From Craterostigma plantagineum (taxonomy: Eukaryota; Streptophyta; Magnoliopsida; Lamiales; Linderniaceae): a stretch of DNA of 64,000 bases. How positions within the stretch are numbered: the stretch's first letter is position 1; every line of letters begins with the position of its first letter. Shown in pieces: positions 13,070 to 24,795 of this stretch. The translations under genes and the position numbers were made by a program. A model generated the notes under the pieces. That model was not told where the DNA came from. It did no database searches and saw only the letters and a program-made list of their open reading frames with translations. The DNA lies in the NCBI GenBank assembly GCA_027422505.1, contig JAPQWV010000307.1, positions 310,001-374,000 on the forward strand, read 5' to 3'.

Positions 13070-15508
13070 ATGTCTGATACCACCGCTTCTGAGAGTGCTC
13101 GCGCGGCGTCGCCGGACGTATCCACGTCCTCCACTGCGCCAGGTGATGCCGCCAAAAGGGGGACAAAGCGGAAGGCCCCATCACCAAATGCGGCGGCGCC
13201 TGATCTTCCTCAGCCTTCTTCCTCTCACGCTCCTGCCGACACCTCTTCGGCCGCGCCGACGCCAGCGCCGCCAGCCCCCGATTCGTCTACCTCTCGTCAA
13301 ACCCGTTCGCGAAGTACTGCCGGAGACAGCGCGAGGGTGGACGATTGGAAGACATTTGGCCCATCCAAGTCAACCTATCAGCGCTTGGGGAAGCTCGTCC
13401 CAGAGGGTTTCACAGCCCTGGCTTCCACATCTCTGTCCCAAATCACAATCAGCGAGCAAACTTCCCGCCTTCGCCGGCCCTTGCTTTCTGGGAGAGCCAG
13501 ATAAGGGCCGGCCTACGCTTTCCAGTCCACCCTTTCTTCGCTGCAGTGTCGCAGGCTTTTCGCATACTTCTAAATCAGTTCAGTCCCTCTTCTATACGCC
13601 AGCTGGCAGCCTTTTATGTCTTGGTTTCTGCTGCAGGGGGGAGACCCTCTATAGAACTCGTCCTCTCCCAGTTTCAGCTTAAATCTGCTCCCCCCCTTTT
13701 TCTATTTGTGCGCGAATCCGCGCGGTCTCGTTCATTTCCTCAGTAGGGGCACTCACAAAGACAAGGAGTGGCACCCTTTTTACTTCTTCGTAGCCCCCAC
13801 AGAGGGTAGCTGGGACTTTCCTCATCGCCATTGGGTTCACCAAGCGCCTCAGAGACTGCGAGGGATCCAGCCTGAATGTTCCGAGGAGAATGAGGCGGCT
13901 CTTAACCTTTTGAACCTTAGGGCCCCTGAAAAGAAATTTAACATGGTCGAGTTGGTAACCTATCCTGGCCTTCTCCATCACTTCAGCCTCTCCTCAAAGT
14001 CTCTACCCTTCGATCCTAAGGGTAAGCAGGTTTCCCTCCTGCTTCCTGACCTCCTTTTTAGATTTTCCTTTCTGACTTAATATGTCTTTCTGCAGATATG
14101 TCGTTCTCTTGGAGAGATGCGTTTCGTATGCTTCCTGTGAAACAAGAAGGATCCGAAGTTCCCGCTGCGTCTCACCCCTCAGCAGGTCTTGATGGGACTG
14201 ACCTGCCAGCTTCGGAAGTGAAAGGAAATCCTCCTGTTGGATCTTCTTCTCCTCAGGTGGTGCTATCTGACTCAGAAGGCGATGTGAGCAAGAAGGATGC
14301 CTCGCCGGTGCCTCCCAAGAAGAAAAAGAAGAAGACTGCCGTGGCAAAGGGGAAGAGGCCACGTGTGGAGACAACCTCTCCCTCTCCTGACACTTCTGAG
14401 TTTGCCCTTTTGTCCACCAAAGCTCTGAGTGGGGTATCAATCAGCGGGCTGACGGGAAGATGGTGCTGGACATGCCCAACAGTTATGACTCATTGAGTCC
14501 TGAGGAGAAGATGAAGTTCATCCAGGCCATCGTGCCTCTCGAACAGCAAAAGGCGCTCCGTCGCCGATCTGACGCTTCTGTCGCTGAGCTCGCTGCCCAT
14601 CATTGGGCCGAGGTAACTCTCTCCCTTGGCCTCCTTTGTTAACTATATATTTTTTGTACTTTGTTGATTCGGGCTTGGTTGTCTCAGCTGTCCTCTTTGC
14701 TGCCTACTCTCTTGTCTGCGACCTCCCATCGGGTTTGGCACCCGGTGGTCCCGCCTCTCCTGGGAACAACATGCTTGAAATAATTGAGGAGCGGGACTTA
14801 AAGATCGCTCAGTTGGAGGAAGAGCTTAAAAAAGAGAAGAATGAGTGTGAGGTTCGTGCAAAGGACTTAGCTTTAGAGAAGTCCCGTCAGTTGGAGGTGG
14901 AGAGTGCAGCTGCTCTTGCTGCTAAGGAGGCTGAGCTTACGACCCGTCTGCATAAGCTCATAGATGCACAGCAAGCTCAAATCGAGCTGAGGGCCAAGGA
15001 ACTGCTGGCTGAGAGAGAGAGGACCCTGAGGGCTGAGTTGGAGCAAGCTTTCACCGCCAAGGTTGGGGATAGTCATTCTGCGGGACAGCTGAAAGGAGTC
15101 CAACTCTGCCAGAAGTACCTTATGGGTTCGCCTCTTGGTATGAAGTTCCTTGCTCAGCTGAGCCAGAGTTGGCATGAGGGCTATCTGTGTGACACCCTCT
15201 CTCTGGTGGACTTCGCACCTTTCATGCAGCACTACTTCTTGGGAGGTTTTGCTGCCGGACGCGAGCCCACCTCTACTCTGGACGCAGCGATGGAAGCTAT
15301 GAGTGCCCCTCCAACTTTTAAGGGAAATCCGGAAGCGCCACCTAATCCGGGCTTCTGGTCTGCCAGGGTGCCTCACTGCTCCCCCACTTTGCTGGAGGTC
15401 TCGCCTGAGGTCCTTCTGGGTCAGCTCTCCGAATTAGAGCAGCTTGAGTCATCTGCTACTTCAGAGGTCCCCGACTCCACGGCCGGTTCTGGTGCCCCAC
15501 CTTCTTAG
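13070..15508 (+). pseudogene. antisense ORF of Tat element, putative gypsy-type transposon domain
   Basis: This gene runs opposite to gag-pol. It starts at the ATG at 13070 with a low-complexity Ser/Pro/Ala N-terminus and continues into a domain resembling PF04195 (FWESQIRAGLRFPVHPF, then AFYVLVSAAGGRPS, about 13430-13650). A segment with WHPFYFFVAP follows (13760-14020), then a Lys-rich acidic stretch, a long coiled coil (about 14770-15060) and a C-terminal domain ending at 15508. GT-AG introns are visible at 14021-14096 and about 14613-14687. The frame shifts at 13405, 14446 and 14762 each sit in GGG runs where one more G would keep frame, and another at the C run 13690-13696. Antisense ORFs like this are known in Tat elements, but their function is not. 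It is called a pseudogene because the printed sequence is broken. Confidence 0.75.
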
Positions 15509-16023
15509 CTTACTACTCTGTTTCCTGTTTTTCGAACAATCAATGTTGTTTTTTCCTTTTTCGGACCTCTTTTGTTATATTCCTGTTTTGAACGCTTGTT
15601 GCTGTTCCTTTTCCGTATGCGTAGTGTTGTGGCGTATTTCCTTCCTTTCTCGCTTGCCTCCCAACTTAATCGCATCCAGATTTAAATACTTTGGGCCATT
15701 TACGCTGAGGTTCTGCATTACTACCACTCGACTCCCCCTACTTCGAATAGTGCTGAAGTCTGTCAGCGTATTCGAAGTACACCGAGAGCGTTCCTTTCGA
15801 CTAACCAGCCTTATTCTTCCCCATTATTATTCCATCAGGCTGTGCTCGTCTCGAAATTCCTCCTCAGGGAAATATTAACCAACAGAAACGCGTACCTGGG
15901 GATTTAATGGTACCTCAAACGCTGGCCTTGTTCGACTTTTTTGCCAAGTTCGTTAGGTATTGGTGAACCCGTATAGAAGTCACCTGCATAGCTGCATCTA
16001 GTGCTCATGAGTATGCATCTTTA
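15509..16023. other. 3' noncoding stretch after antisense ORF
   Basis: No coding potential is evident. It is T-rich just after the stop, as expected for a 3' UTR on the plus strand, then leads into the tandem array. Confidence 0.5.
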
Positions 16024-16468
16024 CGGCCGCGTCTGGGCTAGCCCCATCTGGGTTAAAGGTGCGCAATCTGCGCGGCCACATCTGGGCTACAGGTGCGCAA
16101 TCTGCGCGGCCACTTCTGGGCTAGCCACATCTGGGCTACAGGTGCGCAATCTGCGCGGCCACTTCTGGGCCAGCCACGTCTGGGCTATAGGTGCGCATTC
16201 TGCGCGGCCACGTCTAGGCCAGCCACATCTGGGCTATAGGTGCGCCATCTGCGCGACCACGTCTGGGCCAGCCACATCTGGGCTATAGGTGCGCCATCTG
16301 CGCGGCCACGTCTGGGCCAGCCACATCTGGGCTATAGGTGCGCAATCTGCGCGGCCACTTCTGGGCCAGCCACATCTGGGCTATAGGTGCGCCATCTGCG
16401 CGGCCACGTCTGGGCCAGCCACATCTGGGCTATAGGTGCGCAATCTGCGCGGCCACGTCTGGGCCATT
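16024..16468. repeat. 49-bp tandem repeat array
   Basis: About nine units of 49 bp, one shortened to about 34 bp. The consensus reads TGGGCCAGCCACATCTGGGC, then TATAGGTGCGC and MATCTGCGCGGCCACGTC. Each unit contains a GCGCA-NTC-TGCGC dyad. The array lies between the 3' end of pol (minus) and the 3' end of the antisense ORF (plus). Retand elements carry a tandem repeat in this position. Confidence 0.95.
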
Positions 16469-16679
16469 AGGGAATCCAGGGCAGTCCGTAGACAGGATTC
16501 GTGGTTATTCAATTTTGGGAGAGGGGCCATCAAGACACGAGTTTCTGAAAAACCATTTCATTCAATGGATGGTGCCTCGTTAAAACCTTGCCAAGTAAAA
16601 CCCCCTTGGGATAAAACCTTGGCGAAGGAAAAAGAGTACACCTTCCTGTTTGATTTATATACAACCTTCCAACCCCTTA
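16469..16679. other. short spacer between array and pol end
   Basis: Non-repetitive sequence, probably pol 3' UTR. No gene is seen. Confidence 0.5.
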
Positions 16680-19600
16680 CTAAGCGTAATACCTCTTGAG
16701 TTTTGAGATGTTCCATGGGCGGGGTATTCTGCGCCCATCCTCATCCTCCAATTCGTATGCGCCGCCTCCCAAAATGCGGGCCACTTTATAAGGACCCTCC
16801 CATGTCGAGTCTATCTTCTTCAGCGGCTTAAGTACATCGGCTCTCCTCAAGATTAAGTCTCCCACTTGGAATTGTCGAGGCCTTACTCTCCGGTCGTAAG
16901 CCGCTTTTACTCGACTCTTGTATTTTTCCATCCTTACCAAGGCTAGCTCCCTGATTTCCCCTATTAAGTCCAGATCTTCTCTTCGGAGCCGTGCGTTCTG
17001 CTCCTCTTCATAGTGGATGACCCTATGCGTCTCCATCCCTATCTCCACGGGTATCAGGGCGGCGGATCCATAGACTAACTGGAAAGGTGTTTCGTCCGTA
17101 GCTTCTCGCGGAGTGACGCGATATGCCCATAACACGGGGTCAAGGGATTCTAACCATTTACCACCCTCCTGGTCCAATCTGGCCTTGATCCCGTGGAGGA
17201 GGGTGCGATTGGTGACCTCCACTTGTCCATTAACTTGAGGGTGTCCTACTGAGACGAACCTCTGCTGTATCTTCATCCCCGTGCAGAACTCACGGACTCG
17301 GGCTCCACAGAACTGCGTGCCATTATCGGAGATCAGGATTCGAGGGGCTCCAAACCTACAACAAATGTTATGCCACAAGAAATCTATCACGTTAGTTTCA
17401 TCGATCTTGGCCACTGCCTTGGCTTCTACCCATTTGCTGAAATAGTCGACGGCGACTATGATGAACTTTTTCTGAGCCTTGGCGATCGGCATAGGCCCGA
17501 CTATGTCTATTCCCCATTTGTCAAATGGACAAGGGGAATGCATCAACCCCAGTTCTTCCGCGGGTACGTGGATCCTCGGGCCGTGTTTCTGGCAGCTTTC
17601 GCATCGTCTGACCAGCTCCTTAGCATCCCTCAATAGGGTCGGCCAGAAGTACCCGGCCCGGACCACTCTTCGAGCTACCGCCTTGTACCCGGCATGGTCG
17701 CCAGCACACCCTTCATGCACCTCTTCCAACACCGACATCCCTTCCTTTTTGGACAGGCATCGAGCGTAGGGATGTACAAAAGTCCTTTTGTATAACTCCC
17801 CTCCGATGAGGCAGAACTTTTGCCGAAACTTACCTGCGTCCTTGTGTGTAGGATCACGCAAGGCTTCCAGGATAGGAGCCCTCCAATCTTCTTCCTCTCC
17901 TATACATCCCACCTGCTCCATCCGGTTCTCTCGGCTAGCTGTCAGCATCGTCACCTTTCGGGTCCCCTCAGGGATTGCGGCGCTAGCCAACTTTGCCAAG
18001 GAATCCGCCCGTCCGTTCTCCTCTCGGGGGATCTGCCGTATCTCGAAGCTGTCGAAAGAGGCTTTTAGCTTTCCCACTCGCTCAGCGTACCTCACCATTT
18101 TCTCATTCTTAGCCTCGTAGTTCCATTGGACTTGCTGAGTTACCAGCTGGGAATCCGAATATATGACTACTGCGGTAGCTCCCAGATTGTCAAGGATCTC
18201 CATCCCTTTCACCAGGGCCTCATACTCAGCCTCATTATTAGACGCTGGAAAGTCAAATGTCACCGCGAATTGTAGTTCGTCCCCTTCGGGCGTAATGATG
18301 AGGACTCCTGCCCCGGCCCCAGTTGCTGTGGATGAGCCATCCACATAAGCTTTCCAACTTGGTGACACCTCTCCTCGGGTAGATTCTAACAGAAAGTCCG
18401 ACAAGGCCTGTCCCTTAATGGCGGGTCGCCTCTCGAACTCAACATCGTATTCGCCCAACTCAACTGCCCACTTGACCATTCTTCCAGAAAGGTCTGGCCT
18501 ACTCAGGGTTTGTTTCAATAATAAATTGGTACGTACCCGTGCTTTATGAGATAGGAAATAGGGGCGCAGCCTCCGAACCGACACCATTACTGCCAAGGCG
18601 GCCTTCTCGATCTCGGAGTACCTGCTTTCGGCTCCCTGCATTGTTTTACTCACGAAGTACACCGGCTTCTGGGTGTCACCCTCCTCTTTCAGGAGAACCG
18701 AACTCACGGCCTGCTCTCCTGTAGAAAAATACAAGATTAGTTCATCTCCAGGCAAGGGCTTGGTCAATAGCGGCATGTTGTGCAAGTAATTTCTTAGCCC
18801 CTCGAATGCCGACTGGCATTCTTCTGTCCATTCGAACAGGCATCCTTTTCGGAGTATTCTGAAGAAGGGTAGGCTTTTATCTGCGGACTTGGCGATGAAT
18901 CTGCTGAGTGCCGCCAACCTTCCCGTTAAGCGTTGAACCTCCTTGATGTTCCGCGGCGGCTGCATTTCCAGTATGGCCTTCACCTTATTGGGGTTCCCTC
19001 GATCCCCCTCTTGGTTACCATATACCCCAGGAACTTCCCCGACTGCACCCCAAAGGTACACTTCGCAGGGTTCAGTTTCATTCCACAGGTCCGGATGGTC
19101 TGGAAGGCTTCTTCTAAGTCCGCTACATGATCCTTGGCCCAAGTTGATTTAACTAACATGTCATCCACGTATACCTCCATGTTACGACCCAACTGGCTCT
19201 TAAACACCGTATCAACCATCCGTTGGTAGGTAGCTCCTGCGTTCTTGAGTCCAAAGGGCATCCGGACATAACCATACGTGCCACCTGCCGTGACAAAGCA
19301 AACTTTATCCACGTCCTCCGGGTTCAGCTTAATCTGGTGATACCCCTGATAAGCGTCCATCATGCTTAACATTTCACATCCAGAGGTGGAATCTACCAGC
19401 TGATCTATCCTTGGTAAAGGATAGTGATCCTTAGGACAAGCTTTGTTGAGGTCCCGGAAGTCTACACACATCCTCCAGGACCCATTTCCTTTTTTGACCA
19501 TGACGACATTGGCCAACCAGGTGGGAAACTGTACCTCTTTGACGTGTCCGGCTTTAAGCAACTTCTCCACTTCCGTCCTGATGTCTTGGTCCCTTTCGGC

Positions 19601-20077
19601 TCCGAACTGTCGGAGTCTCTGTTTCACCGGGTGGCTACCCGGGATTATGTTCAAGTGGTGCATGGCTATCCTCGGGTCCACCCCGGTCATGTCTGCTGGC
19701 GAAAAGGCGAAGAGGTCGGCATTCCTCCTAAGGCATTCGACCAGCTGCGATGCAATCTCCTTATCCATCTTCGTTCCCACCTGAGTGGTGAAACCCTCTC
19801 TTCCTGGGTAAAGTTCCACTGTCAGCAGTTCTTCATCAGGTTGGGGCTGCAACCTCGTAGGCTCCCCGTCTTCCTGCTCTAACTTCGTTCGTTTTGCTTG
19901 TTTGGCCTCAACTCCATCTTTCTCCTTTCCTCCTGTCACAACCTTAACCTCATTGGCATAACAACGACGAGAGCTAACCTGGTCTCCTGAGACTTCCCCC
20001 ACCTGGTCTCCTACTGGGAATTTGATCTTCAAGTGGTACGTCGAAGGTACTGCCCTGAATCCATTTATGGCTGGCCG
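16680..20077 (-). pseudogene. pol: Tat-like pol: RT, dual RNase H, integrase
   Basis: The frame runs from about 20077 to a stop at 16680. RT has the YVDDML active site (near 19165) and MPFGLKNAGATYQ. A degenerate first RNase H follows (about 18850-18400), then a second archaeal-type RNase H with AYVDGSS, NNEAEYEAL and YSDSQLV. The integrase has an HHCC finger (CESCQKHG) and a D,D-35-E core (GIDIVGP, SDNGTQF, NGQVEVTNR), and the frame ends at LKRYYA. Two one-base frame breaks are present, both at GGG on the minus strand: 20078-20080 (pro/RT border) and 18996-18998 (RT end). Apart from these the frame is open, so the break status may be technical rather than biological. Confidence 0.93.
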
Positions 20078-22299
20078 CCCAATATGATATTATATGAAGA
20101 AGTAGCATCGACAACCAGGAAGTTAACCATCCGTACCACCCGCCTAGGGGCTTCTCCTAGTCCCACGGGAAGTGTAACTTGGCCTAACGGCTGTATACCA
20201 GCTCCACCGAATCCGTATAAGGAAGTGGCCACCGGTTTCAGCCCCGTTCCCAACTTCATCTGCTTGAAGCAGTCTAAGAATAGGATATATGCTGAACTAC
20301 CCCCATCTATGAACACTCGTGACACGTTATATCCTGCCACGTCCGTGGTAATCACGAGAGCGTCGTTATGGGGCCGAACGACATCGACCTCATCCTGTGC
20401 TCCAAACTGTATGTTCCCTGTGGTCTCCATCTGACCCACCAAGCTGCCTTCTGTCTGGGCCTTTCCTCTATCTCTCATTCTAGCATACGACTTCCGCGCT
20501 CTGTGTGAGTCCCCGCCATCTGGGCCTCCCACTATGATGAGGATATGAGCTCTCGGCTGGCTAGGTCCCGGCCTGTTGGGTTCCATCATAGGTTGTTTTC
20601 CCTTGTCGGGTAGCGGACCTTCCCTCTCCCGAGGCTGTGTTGGCGGGACCGGTCCTCTATATCGATATATAAACTCCTTGAGATGCCCTGCCTTTATCAA
20701 CCTTTCTATTTCATTCTTCAGATGCGTGCAGTTGTCGGTATGATGCCCATATTCATTATGGTAGCGGCAGAAGGGCCCCGACGTGGGCTTTGGATGTCCC
20801 CGCGGGTTGGCACGAGGATACCGCATGTCTGGGTGTCTTGATACCACAGCCAGGACTTCTTCCAGGTTCGCTCGCAGAGGAGTGTATTTCTGATACCTAG
20901 GAGGGAATCTGTTCGCACCATCCGCCATAGGCCTTCTGATCGCTGGAGGGTGAGTGACCTGGACATTTGCCCTGCTCCTATTGTGGCTCTGTACTTCTTT
21001 CTTAGGCATCACTCTGGACGTTCCTTCTCGGATTTTCGCCAGCCTGCCTTCCTCCAGGTTTATGTACTTATCCGCTCTGCCCAACAGTTCCTCAAACGTT
21101 TGTGGGGGCTTTTTAGAGAGCGATGCGAAGAAGTCGCCAACCTGCAAACCATGAACCAAAGCGTTAATTTTAACAGAGGTGGTGGCAGAGGGTACCTCCA
21201 AGGCTGCCACATTAAATCTTCTGATGTAAGATCTAAGGCTCTCGTCCGGTCGCTGCTTGATTTGAAACAAAGACATGTCCGACTTAGGTGGCTTCCTAGC
21301 GCTAGCAAACTGGTTGATGAACATCTCCTGGAACTCCTCAAACGAGTGGATAACCTCTGGTTCGAGCTGGCTGAACCACTGTTGAGCAGCCCTCACCAGA
21401 GTTGTCAGGAAGACTCTGCATTTCACTCCCTCCGAGAAGTTGTGCAGTAGGATGGTATTCTTGAAACGTAGCACGTGTTCCTCCGGGTCAGTGGTACCAT
21501 CATACTCATATGGCAACTGTTTAAAGTTGAGCGCAACTTCCCCTTCCAACAACCCTTTGGCCAAAGGCGTACCGGCCTGATATAGCCCTCGCAGATGGGG
21601 CCTGGTTGTTTTGTTTCGGATCTCATCTAGTACTTTCCTGAGGTCCGACACTTGCCTCCTAAGCTCCTGTCCCTGGGAACTAACGCCTCCTTCTCGACCG
21701 CGCATGCCATAGCTTCTAACTTCCACTTGGTGTTCCCCAGCCTTCTCCTCTCCTTCCACCATGTGTCCACTGGCCATGGTCATCGGAGGCACGGCGTTCC
21801 TTGGATTCATCGATCCTTCCTGAACTCCTCTAGAAGGTCCCCCTCGCCCACGCGTTGGGGCCTGCGGCCCCACATCTCTCTCTTCCTGGGTAACCTCTCT
21901 TCTCGGCGAGTCTCTGTCTGGCGGGCGACGCAAGGCTTCTTCCCCAGCCACCATGTTTTCTCCTACGGTTTCTTCCCACTCTGAGACATGGCCCTCTGAG
22001 GTTCTGACCTGAACGGAGAAGGGCTGCTTCCGTTTGCCCTTGCTCCTTGCCTTCTTAGCGGCTATGGTCGCGTCCACTGCATTCTTCACCAACAGATCTA
22101 GTTGTTCCACCGTCATGGTCACAGGGGTTTGAGGCGGTATGGCTCCAGATGGTCCCGCAAAGGTGGGCAGTGGTGTAACCACTGGGGCCTCGATCGGTGA
22201 AGCCAGCATCGGAGCCGGCGCAGGACTTTCCCCCGATTTCCCCGCAGCTTCCTCAAACCGTCCTTGCAAGTTTTGTGCCAATGACGGCTGTTCCTTCAT
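20065..22299 (-). CDS. gag: Tat-like gag-protease polyprotein
   Basis: An open frame of 744 codons. After a charged, low-complexity N-terminus comes a Retrotrans_gag (PF03732) domain (about residues 250-400, with WFSQLEPEVIHSFEEFQ). A zinc-knuckle-like CRYHNEYGHHTDNC follows, then an aspartic protease with FIDGGSSAYIL, where the usual D-S/T-G is D-G-G, and the flap-side YNIILG near the end. The frame stops three codons after that motif because of a one-base shift at 20078-20080; the RT frame continues directly beyond it. Gag forms the virus-like particle and the protease processes the polyprotein (family knowledge). Confidence 0.93.
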   Translation of the reverse strand: MKEQPSLAQNLQGRFEEAAGKSGESPAPAPMLASPIEAPVVTPLPTFAGPSGAIPPQTPVTMTVEQLDLLVKNAVDATIAAKKARSKGKRKQPFSVQVRTSEGHVSEWEETVGENMVAGEEALRRPPDRDSPRREVTQEERDVGPQAPTRGRGGPSRGVQEGSMNPRNAVPPMTMASGHMVEGEEKAGEHQVEVRSYGMRGREGGVSSQGQELRRQVSDLRKVLDEIRNKTTRPHLRGLYQAGTPLAKGLLEGEVALNFKQLPYEYDGTTDPEEHVLRFKNTILLHNFSEGVKCRVFLTTLVRAAQQWFSQLEPEVIHSFEEFQEMFINQFASARKPPKSDMSLFQIKQRPDESLRSYIRRFNVAALEVPSATTSVKINALVHGLQVGDFFASLSKKPPQTFEELLGRADKYINLEEGRLAKIREGTSRVMPKKEVQSHNRSRANVQVTHPPAIRRPMADGANRFPPRYQKYTPLRANLEEVLAVVSRHPDMRYPRANPRGHPKPTSGPFCRYHNEYGHHTDNCTHLKNEIERLIKAGHLKEFIYRYRGPVPPTQPREREGPLPDKGKQPMMEPNRPGPSQPRAHILIIVGGPDGGDSHRARKSYARMRDRGKAQTEGSLVGQMETTGNIQFGAQDEVDVVRPHNDALVITTDVAGYNVSRVFIDGGSSAYILFLDCFKQMKLGTGLKPVATSLYGFGGAGIQPLGQVTLPVGLGEAPRRVVRMVNFLVVDATSSYNIILGGQP

Positions 22300-22488
22300 C
22301 GTGGTTAACGTCTATTCGTCGCTAAGATCTACTACTCCTCTAGCAATGACAACCTTCCACTGTCTCTCTCACGTTTCTTCAGATAACACGATCTCAGCTT
22401 GCCTTCCTCGACCTATCTTCAAGCAGACCCAGAAACAGTCTGCCTTCCTTGCCGTTACTACCCAGCGCACTCACGTCTCAAGCCATCT

Positions 22489-22506
22489 TTCCCACAGACG
22501 GCGCCA
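22489..22506 (-). promoter_or_regulatory. primer binding site (tRNA-Asp type)
   Basis: On the minus strand, two bases after the 5' LTR, the sequence reads TGGCGCCGTCTGTGGGAA, matching the TGGCGCCGT start typical of tRNA-Asp primer sites in plant gypsy elements. Confidence 0.8.
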
Positions 22507-22508
22507 TT

Positions 22509-23208
22509 TGATGCGGGTATGACCCCGATCAACGATATTTGGTTCGGGAAAGGCGGTGATGGGTAAGACGGACTGGGCCTTGATGTTCTTGGAGTGTTTT
22601 AGGGTTTATCCTTTAGTGCTATGAAGGAAAGGAATGAGAGAGACAAGGATTTAACGTGGTTCGGACAGGTGTCCTACATCCACGGGCCGCCGGAAACAGT
22701 ATCCACTAGTCACAGTCGCGAAATACACACACAGACCTCACTTCGCTCGTTACAGTGCTTTCATGGTGAAAGAATGGATGAAGAAGATGAATAATGTAGA
22801 AAATATCTAAGTGTCTTGGTGTTATGTTGATTCTTGCCTTGATCTCGTCTCTCTCTATTCACATATACCCAAATTCCCTTTGTTTGCCTGGCATACTCCC
22901 AGGACCACTTGACAGCGACAGGCAGTACATCCTGGGAGGAGACAGCACCTGCGATCGTACTGTTGTCAGACTGACGCGCGCCTCCTCTGTTTATAATGTC
23001 ATCCAATCACAAAATGCCACGTGTTCCCTGGTCGGCCCTTATCCAATATTTCCCGCTCAAGTTGCTTTGCTGCTGGGACCCGCTTCACCTTTTCCGTACA
23101 GGGTCACAGGTCCCCACGTATACTGCCCATCTGGACATATGTCCCAAAAGTCACTATCTTCAGGTGTCCGAGTAAGGAGGAATGCTAGGCTAAAGTTCAC
23201 CCCTATCA
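22509..23208 (-). repeat. 5' LTR of Tat-like element (right copy)
   Basis: 700 bp, TG...CA bounded, nearly identical to 11886-12589, and followed by the GAATG duplication. It lacks the AGCT of the left copy. Confidence 0.95.
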
Positions 23209-23213
23209 GAATG

Positions 23214-24795
23214 GAACTCAAATATAATACATACACGCCTTCAATCTGTTGCAGTGATTATAAATATCATTTAGTATGCTTCCATGAGTCAATGAAATCC
23301 AATCATAAATTCTACACTTTGATTGGCTTATTTAAACCAACTCCTGATACATAAAGTTGTAGGAAAATAATTTGTTGCTAGTAAAACTAGTTTAAGGGGG
23401 AACAATTAAAGATTCATTTATATAAAATCTTTTATGGGAAAACTCTCACTTTAGTTTTATGTGTAACGTGGTTGGTTTTTGTTGTAAAAGGAGAACTGTC
23501 GTTTTGTAATTGTACTAGTGTTAAATTATATTATACTCTCACGTTGTTATATTGAAATCTTATATATACAATCATTCTGTTCTCCATGCGCCACGCGTCC
23601 ATTTTATTATATTAAATAAAAAAAATAAAAAAAAATGAAAAACCACCCACTAACAAAGTGGAAAATACTATCTATTAATTACACATATTACACACATGGG
23701 AAATGCACGGGCATAAACTGGTGAATGATACAGTAACATGTTTTTTTTTTCATAATTTTAAATGCCTTTGTGCTATTACCTAAACCTAGCATCATATCTC
23801 GAATTAGCGGGTGTATGACAACGAGCACATGATTAAATACACCAAGCTTCGGTCCAATTTTCAAATCATATGGATTTTGGTACATTTGTCTAAAATCAAA
23901 AGGGATTTTTAATGTTTTTTATTTGTTATTACTTTCATTTCATGATAGTTTCTGCACCACACCATTCCCAAAATAATAAAAGCTAATCTGACAGTCTCTA
24001 CTTTTGCCAGCCTGTGTTATTCTCCACATATGTATATGTCTACTCCGTTACAAATTTAAAAACTACTTACAATAATCTTTAAAGTTTAAAACCAGGGAAA
24101 ATATCCATCCCTCGTGATTTTAATTCATTTTCTCCAATAAATACATAGCCTGCATTCAATATTTTCACCGCCCTCCTCAACCATATATTACATGCTCATT
24201 AAATTCCAAAGTTCAAAATTTCAATGACAGCCTGTAAACACAGTCAACATACCCCCTGCTTCTGCTACACTAGTATTTATTATTATTAGCTTAACCTCAT
24301 TGCCAAGTCAAAAAAAATGTATTTATTACATATAGACATTATTGCATCCATTGCCAAATGTTTCTCTACTTCACTAAAGAACGAACGAAATCTAAATTCT
24401 AACATACATACGAAAAAAAAAATGTACCCAAAGATAACAAAAACAGAGCCCATGTGACGTCATGAGCAAGACAGAGAAGCCACGATGCTTATTACCTCGC
24501 TCGTCCTTTTTCTGCCCACTTCATCTTTCATCACATGTCACATAGTAATCAAAATTCGGACATTTATATCATATTACGTAACATGTGAGATTAAAAAAAA
24601 AAACTGCCCCACTTTATGCGCTTAAATTGTCCCACCAAAAAACCCCGAAAAAGTTGAAGAGAATGCCACTTCATACTCGAACACATCCAACGGGTAATAA
24701 AAAAAAACATATGCACACATACTTGTTTGTCCCCAAGTCATCACAGCTGTCTCCAATTACCAATCGCATAACATCAGCTGCCACGTGTCGCCGCC
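23214..24795. other. intergenic, AT-rich
   Basis: I see no gene. The sequence is AT-rich with homopolymer A/T runs; a G-box-like CCACGTGTC occurs at 24781-24789. The right end is the 3' flank of the FRA8-like gene. Confidence 0.5.

Larger units (their letters stand above)
11886..23208 (-). mobile_element. Tat/Retand-like Ty3-gypsy LTR retrotransposon, complete
   Basis: An 11.3-kb element lies with its coding strand on minus. LTRs of 704 and 700 bp start TG and end CA; by eye they differ by one substitution and one 4-bp indel, so the insertion is young. It is flanked by the 5-bp duplication GAATG (11881-11885 and 23209-23213). Order in sense: 5' LTR (right), PBS, gag-pro, RT, RNase H, second RNase H, integrase, tandem array, antisense ORF, PPT, 3' LTR (left). 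Dual RNase H, a 3' tandem array and an antisense gag-side ORF are recognised features of the Tat lineage (Ogre/Retand group). Coding frames are broken only by one- or two-base homopolymer changes. Confidence 0.95.

Noticed and set aside
14003..15376. Long minus-strand open frames opposite the antisense ORF
   Set aside because: They are shadows of the plus-strand coiled-coil coding sequence and carry no recognisable domain.
16024..16468. Regular repeats resembling a CRISPR array
   Set aside because: Units are head-to-tail without unique spacers, and the array lies in a plant LTR retrotransposon.
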